64,000 nt of DNA from Geitlerinema sp. BBD 1991-9 (GTDB lineage Bacteria > Cyanobacteriota > Cyanobacteriia > Cyanobacteriales > Geitlerinemataceae), in the NCBI GenBank assembly GCA_001657325.1, contig LWRO01000008.1, positions 1 through 64,000 on the forward strand, in the 5' to 3' direction. A program made the position numbers and the translations under genes. Under the pieces are notes generated by a model. It searched no databases. It was not told the origin of the DNA and worked only from the letters and a program-made list of their open reading frames with translations. Each line of letters opens with the position of its first letter. Position 1 is the first letter of the stretch. Below, one piece after another: positions 57,332 through 64,000 of this stretch.

Positions 57332-60300
57332 ATGAGTAACGGCATCGGTCTCACTGGATATTATTACGAACACGACGGCAAGGTTCCCGACTTTGCCAAC
57401 CTCGTTCTCACCCGTGTCGATTCCACCATCGATTTCAACTGGGATAACGACGCTCCCGACCCCGCAGTAGACGACGATACCTTCGCCGTGCGTTGGTTGG
57501 GACAGATCGAGGCTGAGCATACCGAAACTTATACGTTCTACACCACCACCAGCGACGGAGTCCGTTTGTGGGTCGACGGACAACTCCTCATCGATGATTG
57601 GGACATTCAAGCCCCCAGCACCAACAGCGCCACCATTACCTTAGAAGCGGGTCAGCGATACGATATCCGCATCGACTACTACGAATATCTCGGTCGAGCG
57701 ATTTCTCAACTGGAATGGTCGAGTGCCTCTCAATCTCGGGAAATTGTCCCCAGCAGTCAACTCTATCCCGATTCCGCTTCCGCTGATGCTGGGACGCTCG
57801 AATTCACGGCTTCCAGCTTCAGCTACGACGAAGACGGAACGCCTATCGCCGCTGTGACGGTCAGCCGGACTGGCGGCAATAGTGGAGATGTTTCTGTTAC
57901 CCTCGACCTCAGCGACATCACGGCCGCGAGTCCCGACGACTACGACAGCACACCAATTACCGTTAATTTTGCCGATGGGGACGATGCTGACAAGGTCGTT
58001 GCGATTCCATTCGTCGATGACGACCTCGTCGAAATTGACGAAACCCTGCAAGTTGCTCTGGTTAACCCCACAGGCAGCGCCTCGATCGGGACTCAGAACA
58101 CGGCCACCGTCACCATTGTCGATAATGACGTTGCGCCTCCTCCCTCGACACCCCCAGGCACTGGCACGGGGTTGACGGGATACTACTACGAACACGGCGG
58201 TAAAGTTCCTGACTTTGCCAATTTAGTTCTGACGCGCACCGACTCCACGATCGATTTCAACTGGGATAATGGCGCTCCCGACCCCGCTGTAGACGACGAT
58301 ACCTTTGCCGTGCGTTGGTTGGGGGAGATCGAGGCCGAACAGTCGGAAACCTATACGTTCTACACCACCACCAGCGACGGCGTACGTCTGTGGGTGGACG
58401 GACAACTCCTCATCGACGATTGGGATATTCAAGGGCCCACCACCAACAGCGCCACCATCACCTTAGATGCCGGTCAGCGATACGATATCCGCATTGACTA
58501 CTACGAATATCTCGGTCGAGCTGTTTCTCAACTGGAATGGTCGAGCGCCTCTCAAGCTCGTGAAATCGTCCCCAGTAACCAGCTTTACGTCGATCCCAAC
58601 TTACCGCGAGGGACGCTGGCATTTACGGCTCCGGAATTTAGTCTCCGCGAAGATGGAACGGCAGTTCTCGATGTAACAGTCAGTCGGACGGGAGGCAGTT
58701 CTGGCGCGGTCGGTGCAACGATCGATCTCGCTGACGGAACGGCGATCGCTCCCGGTGACTACGACAACACGGCGATCTCGATCAGTTTTGCCGATGGAGA
58801 CACGGCCGATAAGGTGATTTCGATTCCCATCGTCGATGACGATCTCGTTGAAGGCGAGGAAACGATCGACCTCACGCTCGGCAATCCAACAGGAGGTGTT
58901 TCGATCGGCGCTCAAAACACCGCCACGGTTAACATTATCGATAACGATACGACGCCGGGGAACGGAACGGGATTGACGGGATACTATTACGAACACGCCG
59001 GTCAATTGCCCGATTTTTCCAACTTAGTTCTGACGCGCATCGACCCGACGATCGATTTCAATTGGGACAACGACGCGCCCCATCCTGCGGTGGACGACGA
59101 CACGTTTGCTATACGCTGGCAGGGACAAATCGCACCGCTGCACTCGGAAACCTATACGTTCTATACCACCACCAGTGACGGCGTGCGTCTGTGGGTCGAC
59201 GGACAACTCCTCATCGACGATTGGGATATTCAAGGGCCCACCACCAACAGTGCCACCATTACCTTAAATGCCGGACAACAATACGACATCCGCATCGACT
59301 ACTACGAATATCTCGGTCGAGCTGTTTCTCAACTGGAATGGTCGAGCGCCTCTCAAGCTCGTGAAATCGTCCCCAGTAGCCAACTCTATCCTTTGGCTTC
59401 CAATCCCGGCACGTTAGAATTCAGCGACGCGACCTTTAGCGTGCAAGAGGATGGAACGGCGATCGCGGCTGTTACCGTCGCGCGTAAGGGCGGTATTGAA
59501 GGTGCAGTCGGTGCCACCATCAACCTCAGCGATGTCACCGCCATCAGTCCCGACGACTACGACAACACGCCGATTTCGGTCAGCTTCGACGACGGAGACA
59601 ATACGCCAAAAACGATTGTGATTCCGCTGGTGGACGACACCCTCATTGAAGGGGACGAAACACTGAACCTCAGCCTCGACGCAGCGACGGGGGGCGCGTC
59701 GCTCGGCACGCAAGACACTGCTGTTCTCTCGATCGTGGATAACGATTTTGTCTCGGCTCAGGGAACGGGGTTAACGGGTCAATATTTCAGCGGAACGAAT
59801 TTCGATACGTTAGTGACAACGCGCACTGATGCCACCGTTAACTTTAACTGGGGTCAAGGTGCGGCAACAGGTGGTCTATCTTCAGATTTTTATTCGATTC
59901 GCTGGACCGGTGAAGTCGAGCCGCGTTTTACAGAAACGTACACCTTTCACACGATCTCCGACGACGGGGTGAGGCTGTGGGTCGACGACCAGTTAATTAT
60001 CGACCAATGGCAGCTACAAGGGGCGACGGAACACACGGGAACGCTCGATCTCGAAGCCGGCCGACACTACGACATCAAACTCGAATATTTTGAAAATAAA
60101 GGCGGTGCCAGCGCTCAGTTACTGTGGTCGAGTCCGTCGCAAAACCAAGAAGTGATTCCCCAAAGTCAGTTGTATCCGTATCCGACGGTAACGGTGAGCG
60201 ATGCACTCGTTACTGAAGGCGATTCGGGGACGACGAATTTAGTCTTTACGGTCGAACTGTCTTCCGCCAGTGACGATGTCGTATCGATCGATTACGCAAC

Positions 60301-62713
60301 CGCAGATGGAACAGCAACGGCGGGGATCGATTATACGGCCACTTCGGGAACCTTAACCTTCGATGCGGGAACCACCCAACAGACGATCTCGATTCCGGTG
60401 CAAGGTGACGGAGACATCGAAGACGACGAAACCTTATCGTTAGCTCTGAGCAATCCCACGAAAACCGTGCTGTCCGACACGACTGTTCTGGGAACCATCC
60501 TCAACGACGATTTCGATACGCCGGGATTTAATTTACCCAGCGGCGCGAATATTGCCAACGTGCGGGATTACGGCGCGAAAGGAGACGGCGTAACCGACGA
60601 TACAGCGGCAATTCTGGCGGCGATGGCGGATAATCGTGCCGTATACTTCCCCGATGGGACGTATTTAGTCAGCGAAACGTTGCGCTGGAGCGACGATCGA
60701 CGCTTGTTGATTCAAGGGGAAAGTCGCGACAATACGATTATCAAACTCGAGGACAACATCGAAAGTTTCGGCAACACGGCAACGCCCCAACCCGTTATCG
60801 AATTGTTCGGCGGTGGCAGTACCGGTCAAGCGTTCCAAAACTCGATTTTCGATATTACCGTCGATGTCGGTTCGGGGAACGCCGGCGCGATCGGGGTTGC
60901 GTTCCAAAACAACAACCAGGGTGGTTTGCGAGACGTGACGATTCGATCGAGCGATCCGAATTTCGCCGGTCACACGGGATTGGCGCTAACCACGCCCTGG
61001 CCCGGCCCCGCGCTCGTGAAAAACGTCAGTATCGAAGGGTTTGACGTGGGGGTTGCCACCGACCACAACGAGTACAGCAACGTCTTCGAGAACCTGTCAC
61101 TGTCAAACCAAAATGTGGCTGGATTCCTCAACGAAGGCAATATTTCGACGTTCCGAGGTTTGACGAGCGATAATAGCGTTCCGGCGATTCGCAACACGGA
61201 TGGACGGGGCATCGTCACCGTCATTGACAGTACCTTGAACGGGGGATCTGCGGGAAATTCTGCCATCGAGATGCAAGCGGGAAGCCTCTACGCCCGCAAC
61301 GTCAGTACGTCAGGGTACGATTCAGCCCTCGACAATAACGGTGTTGTCGTTCCGGGGAACAGCATCGACGAATACGTCTCGCAGAAAATCCACAGCGCCT
61401 TCCCCTCGGGTCAAGTGTCGTTGAACCTTCCCATCGAAGATACGCCAGAAGTTTTTTACGACGACGTGGCGAACTGGATTAGCGTTACCGACTTCGGTGC
61501 CGTTCCCAACGACGGACTCGACGATACCAGCGCCATTCAAGCGGCGTTGGATGCAGGCGGCGCGACGGTGTACTTCCCGCAAGGCAATTACAACATTAGC
61601 GATACGCTCACCGTGGGGAACGGGGTACAGACGATTACCGGATTGTCGTATCAAACGAGTCTGACGATCGACGATCCGCTGAAAAGCCAAAACCTCCCGG
61701 TCTTCCGCATTGAAAATACGACGAATACCGTCTCGATCGAGCGTTTTTCCGGCTCTGCGGGGGGGGGCAGCTTCTACTGGTTCGACCAAGCAACGACGCA
61801 ACCGCTGGTGTTGCGGAATATCCTGACGAGTTCGGGAACTGCTTATCAAAACAGCGTCACGGGCGGCAAACTGTTTATCGAGGACGTGACGATTGCGGGT
61901 TGGGAATTCAACCAACAGCAAGTTTGGGCGCGTCAACTCAATCCTGAAATTGCAGATACGAACATCATCAACAACGGTTCGGACTTGTGGATTTTGGGAT
62001 TGAAAACCGAGAAAGAAGGCATTGTCCTCGAAAATATCAACGGCGGACGCACGGAAGTCCTCGGCGGTTTGATTTATCCGTCCGGTGGCGGCGATCGAAT
62101 TCCGGTCGATCGACCGGCGTTTATCAACAACGAATCTCAACTTACCATCGCGGGGGTTGGCGAATCGCGTTATGGCGTGGGCAGTTACGAGATTCTTGTT
62201 GAGGATACGCAAAACGGTGTAACGGAGCAGATTCTCAACACGACGGCGTTCACGCAGCGGGGGAACGGTTTCTTAATTCCGCTCTATGCGGGTTCTAACG
62301 AAGGGGCGGAAACCCTCAGCGGCGACGGAACGGCGAATAGTTTCAACGGCGGCGCGGGTTCGGACACGATTACGGGGAACGGTGGCGCGGATACGTTCGT
62401 TTACGCCAAACCCCAAGACGGTGCGGACGTGCTGACGGATTTCGACAGCGACGACACGCTGCAAGTCTCGGCGTCTGGTTTGGGTGGCGGCTTGCAAGCG
62501 GGCGTGTCGTTGAGTGCGACGGCTTCAGATACTGGTGTTTTCATCAGTGGAGCCGATCCCACGCCGCTCAGCAGCGATCCGACGTTCCTCTACGATACGG
62601 CAACGGGCGCGGTGAGTTTCGATATCGACGGAACCGCCGCAGGCGCACCCGTGACGCTGGCGATTCTGGAGGGTACACCAACGCTCGTCTCGAGTCAGAT
62701 CGCCATCGTGTAA
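57332..62713 (+). CDS. Giant PA14 / Calx-beta / pectate-lyase-like / RTX protein
   Basis: The 1793-aa protein alternates four PA14-like domains (about 1-145, 278-420, 545-690, 810-950; TYTFYTTTSDGVRLWVDGQL core) with four Calx-beta domains (about 150-270, 425-540, 695-805, 955-1060). A Pectate_lyase_3-like beta-helix pair follows (about 1068-1640), with VRDYGAKGDGVTDDTAAI and a second start TDFGAVPNDGLDDTSAIQAA. The end (about 1655-1793) has RTX repeats (GGAGSDTITGNGGADTFVYA) and a tail typical of type I secretion. PA14 domains bind glycans and Calx-beta domains bind calcium, so a cell-surface or exported polysaccharide-active or adhesive protein is likely. PA14 copies 1-3 are nearly identical, copy 4 divergent. 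The ATG at 57332 is preferred over a TTG at 57311. Confidence 0.9.
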   Translation: MSNGIGLTGYYYEHDGKVPDFANLVLTRVDSTIDFNWDNDAPDPAVDDDTFAVRWLGQIEAEHTETYTFYTTTSDGVRLWVDGQLLIDDWDIQAPSTNSATITLEAGQRYDIRIDYYEYLGRAISQLEWSSASQSREIVPSSQLYPDSASADAGTLEFTASSFSYDEDGTPIAAVTVSRTGGNSGDVSVTLDLSDITAASPDDYDSTPITVNFADGDDADKVVAIPFVDDDLVEIDETLQVALVNPTGSASIGTQNTATVTIVDNDVAPPPSTPPGTGTGLTGYYYEHGGKVPDFANLVLTRTDSTIDFNWDNGAPDPAVDDDTFAVRWLGEIEAEQSETYTFYTTTSDGVRLWVDGQLLIDDWDIQGPTTNSATITLDAGQRYDIRIDYYEYLGRAVSQLEWSSASQAREIVPSNQLYVDPNLPRGTLAFTAPEFSLREDGTAVLDVTVSRTGGSSGAVGATIDLADGTAIAPGDYDNTAISISFADGDTADKVISIPIVDDDLVEGEETIDLTLGNPTGGVSIGAQNTATVNIIDNDTTPGNGTGLTGYYYEHAGQLPDFSNLVLTRIDPTIDFNWDNDAPHPAVDDDTFAIRWQGQIAPLHSETYTFYTTTSDGVRLWVDGQLLIDDWDIQGPTTNSATITLNAGQQYDIRIDYYEYLGRAVSQLEWSSASQAREIVPSSQLYPLASNPGTLEFSDATFSVQEDGTAIAAVTVARKGGIEGAVGATINLSDVTAISPDDYDNTPISVSFDDGDNTPKTIVIPLVDDTLIEGDETLNLSLDAATGGASLGTQDTAVLSIVDNDFVSAQGTGLTGQYFSGTNFDTLVTTRTDATVNFNWGQGAATGGLSSDFYSIRWTGEVEPRFTETYTFHTISDDGVRLWVDDQLIIDQWQLQGATEHTGTLDLEAGRHYDIKLEYFENKGGASAQLLWSSPSQNQEVIPQSQLYPYPTVTVSDALVTEGDSGTTNLVFTVELSSASDDVVSIDYATADGTATAGIDYTATSGTLTFDAGTTQQTISIPVQGDGDIEDDETLSLALSNPTKTVLSDTTVLGTILNDDFDTPGFNLPSGANIANVRDYGAKGDGVTDDTAAILAAMADNRAVYFPDGTYLVSETLRWSDDRRLLIQGESRDNTIIKLEDNIESFGNTATPQPVIELFGGGSTGQAFQNSIFDITVDVGSGNAGAIGVAFQNNNQGGLRDVTIRSSDPNFAGHTGLALTTPWPGPALVKNVSIEGFDVGVATDHNEYSNVFENLSLSNQNVAGFLNEGNISTFRGLTSDNSVPAIRNTDGRGIVTVIDSTLNGGSAGNSAIEMQAGSLYARNVSTSGYDSALDNNGVVVPGNSIDEYVSQKIHSAFPSGQVSLNLPIEDTPEVFYDDVANWISVTDFGAVPNDGLDDTSAIQAALDAGGATVYFPQGNYNISDTLTVGNGVQTITGLSYQTSLTIDDPLKSQNLPVFRIENTTNTVSIERFSGSAGGGSFYWFDQATTQPLVLRNILTSSGTAYQNSVTGGKLFIEDVTIAGWEFNQQQVWARQLNPEIADTNIINNGSDLWILGLKTEKEGIVLENINGGRTEVLGGLIYPSGGGDRIPVDRPAFINNESQLTIAGVGESRYGVGSYEILVEDTQNGVTEQILNTTAFTQRGNGFLIPLYAGSNEGAETLSGDGTANSFNGGAGSDTITGNGGADTFVYAKPQDGADVLTDFDSDDTLQVSASGLGGGLQAGVSLSATASDTGVFISGADPTPLSSDPTFLYDTATGAVSFDIDGTAAGAPVTLAILEGTPTLVSSQIAIV

Positions 62714-62766
62714 CAGATGAGGTGGTGAAGCGGTGAAGCGAAAAAACAGTTGGAAGGCTTCCCGCT

Positions 62767-63225
62767 TCACTCGTCCTTGAAAAAATCTTCCCATTTGGTA
62801 ATTTGCTCGTCCAAGCCTTGCTCGATGATGAGACAGTTGCGATTGTCGCGACATCGTTCGTAGACGACTCGATCGGACAGCCGGCGGAGGAGAAACCACC
62901 CGTATCCGCCCTGACGCAACGTACCAGGTTTGGGTTCTTCGAGGGTTTCGGGATCGAAGGGTTCGCCGTAATCCCAGATGCGAATTTCCAAGCGATCGTC
63001 GTAGAGTAAGAGCGCCAGATCGATCGGTGTATCGAGGGGGCGGCCTCGGTGGGCGTGGCGAACGGCGTTACTGAACCCCTCTGCAATCGCGAGTTTCAGA
63101 CAATAGCGTCGATCTTCCGACCACACCGACAGCGGCTTCTGTTGGCAGCAAAAGTCCTCGAACCACCTCTGAATCTGTGTTAGAACGCTCAGATCGCTCT
63201 GAACCCTCAGATGGCGTTGCCTCAT
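62767..63225 (-). CDS. Anti-sigma-factor-type ATP-binding protein (RsbW-like)
   Basis: This 152-aa protein has a GHKL/HATPase_c domain without a histidine-kinase dimerisation region. The N box is AIAEGFSNAVRHAH (Glu49, Asn53, His57), the G1 box IWDYGEPFDP and the G2 box QGGYGWFLLRRLSD. Such small proteins are anti-sigma factors or serine kinases in partner-switch systems. The partner anti-sigma antagonist and phosphatase are not nearby. It is convergent with the giant PA14 gene, 53 bp away. Confidence 0.88.
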   Translation of the reverse strand: MRQRHLRVQSDLSVLTQIQRWFEDFCCQQKPLSVWSEDRRYCLKLAIAEGFSNAVRHAHRGRPLDTPIDLALLLYDDRLEIRIWDYGEPFDPETLEEPKPGTLRQGGYGWFLLRRLSDRVVYERCRDNRNCLIIEQGLDEQITKWEDFFKDE

Positions 63226-63566
63226 GCCTGTCTTCGATCGATCTCCTTATCTATGAGAATTGTAACGGGAGTATCTGGGCAACGGCTTCACTCAATTCCA
63301 ACACTCATATCGAGGTCGAGGCGGCGTTCGCCTAGAGCGCCAGTACAGAAGTAATGGTAGGGTGTGTTGCGCGGACGAAAAATGGGTTAAAAATCCAGTT
63401 CATGAGATTTCCGCATAACGCACCAAGCACTTTTGTACCGCTGCTCTAGCAGCATCCGATCCGATCCGGCTGAAGGACAACCAATTTCGACTATAATTTT
63501 AGGTGCTGTCTGTTCCTACAGCAAACTGAATTTTTAGGGTTTGAAAAGCCTTTTTTGAGATCGGTA
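63226..63566. other. Intergenic region before the ABC-F gene
   Basis: No gene is seen. It contains the third CTAGAGC-family element (63332-63449). The rest probably carries promoters for the divergent genes. Confidence 0.6.
63332..63449. mobile_element. CTAGAGC-family element, copy 3 (118 bp)
   Basis: Same length as the copy at 546-663 with a few substitutions. It begins CTAGAGCGCCAGTACA and ends TGTACCGCTGCTCTAG, so the ends form imperfect inverted repeats of about 25 bp. Confidence 0.8.
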
Positions 63567-64000
63567 ATGAGCATTATAACGCTACAATCTGTAAAAAAAG
63601 ACTTCGGTATTAAAGAAATTTTACACGATGCAACTTTCAGTCTCGATGTGGGAGAAAAAGTCGGACTCATCGGTACGAACGGCTCGGGAAAATCGACGTT
63701 ACTGAAAATTGTTGCGGGTAGCGAGCCGTTCGATAGTGGAGAGCGCTTTCTCAACCGCAACTATCGCACGATCTACCTCCCCCAACAACCCGATCTCGAT
63801 GAAAGACGAACGGTATTAGAGCAGGTTTTCGCTGATTGTGGCGAGAAAATGTCGGTCGTGCGGCAATATGAAGAATTATCGCATCAAGTGGCAGGAGCGA
63901 CCGGCGCAGAACTCGATCGAATTTTGTCGAAACTCAACTCCGTCACCGAACAAATGGACGCGATCGGGGCGTGGGATTTGGAAACGGAAGCGAAGATTAT
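63567..64000 (+). CDS. ABC-F family ATPase, 5' part only
   Basis: The gene starts at ATG 63567 (MSIITLQSVKKDFGIKEILH) and runs off the window after 144 codons. Walker A GTNGSGKST is at 36-44. The Q-loop region YLPQQPDLDERRTVLEQVF follows. No membrane segment is present, and the run LDRILSKLNSVTEQMDAIGAWDLE (read in parts) is typical of ABC-F proteins, which act on ribosomes as translation factors or antibiotic-protection proteins. Which subgroup it belongs to cannot be told from this part. Confidence 0.88.
   Translation, partial: MSIITLQSVKKDFGIKEILHDATFSLDVGEKVGLIGTNGSGKSTLLKIVAGSEPFDSGERFLNRNYRTIYLPQQPDLDERRTVLEQVFADCGEKMSVVRQYEELSHQVAGATGAELDRILSKLNSVTEQMDAIGAWDLETEAKI

Overview
The window reads as chromosomal DNA of a cyanobacterium, probably filamentous. 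The evidence is an ndhA-ndhI-ndhG-ndhE operon of the photosynthetic NDH-1 complex, groES-groEL behind a perfect CIRCE operator, Ycf29-like and Ycf52-like genes, a LabA/NYN protein, heptameric tandem repeats (STRR type) and a very high density of CGATCG-type palindromes. The species cannot be fixed from the sequence alone.

Layout. 1-720 holds a 50-bp direct repeat, a broken antitoxin-like gene and a small palindromic element. 721-13255 is a central-carbon block: glycogen phosphorylase, a DUF1269 protein, phosphoketolase, glycogen debranching enzyme, pyruvate kinase, a histidine phosphatase, KptA and acetate kinase. Together they could take glycogen to acetate with ATP gain (phosphoketolase makes acetyl-phosphate, AckA uses it directly).

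13577-25724 is one continuous CRISPR array. I parsed 166 repeats (163 full 37-nt copies, two copies with the same 9-nt deletion, one degenerate terminal copy) and 165 spacers of 31-49 nt. Repeat ends and degeneration place the leader at the high-coordinate end, so crRNAs should be read from the minus strand. Beyond the leader lie a Csx3-AAA fusion, a stand-alone Csx3 ring nuclease and a divergent WYL-type regulator of the TIGR03985 CRISPR-associated kind. No cas1, cas2, cas6, cas10 or effector gene is in the window, so processing, interference and adaptation proteins must be encoded elsewhere. The array preserves its own history: two long spacers begin with the first 8 or 10 nt of the next older spacer and are exactly that much too long, as expected if the integrase cut inside the older spacer. 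One spacer plus deleted repeat occurs twice, and several spacer pairs come from related invaders.

28756-37881 contains a structured-RNA candidate, a methyltransferase, a GHL10-type glycosidase, a Ski2-like helicase, an unrecognised 176-aa protein and several small inverted-repeat elements. 37882-45600 has groEL, groES, a 2Fe-2S thioredoxin-like protein, a LuxR-type response regulator, a NYN protein, leuA and a second methyltransferase. 45731-53585 has an RTX/Calx-beta protein, an 11-TPR membrane protein, an alpha/beta hydrolase, an ACT-domain protein, a GNAT acetyltransferase and a lipoprotein nuclease. 53720-56585 is the ndh operon. 57332-62713 encodes a 1793-aa surface or secreted protein (PA14 x4, Calx-beta x4, pectate-lyase-like beta helix, RTX tail). 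The window ends with an anti-sigma-type ATPase and the start of an ABC-F ATPase.

At least two families of non-coding elements with terminal inverted repeats are scattered through the intergenic regions: one with GGGTGCATCTCA ends (four copies) and one with CTAGAGC ends (three copies).
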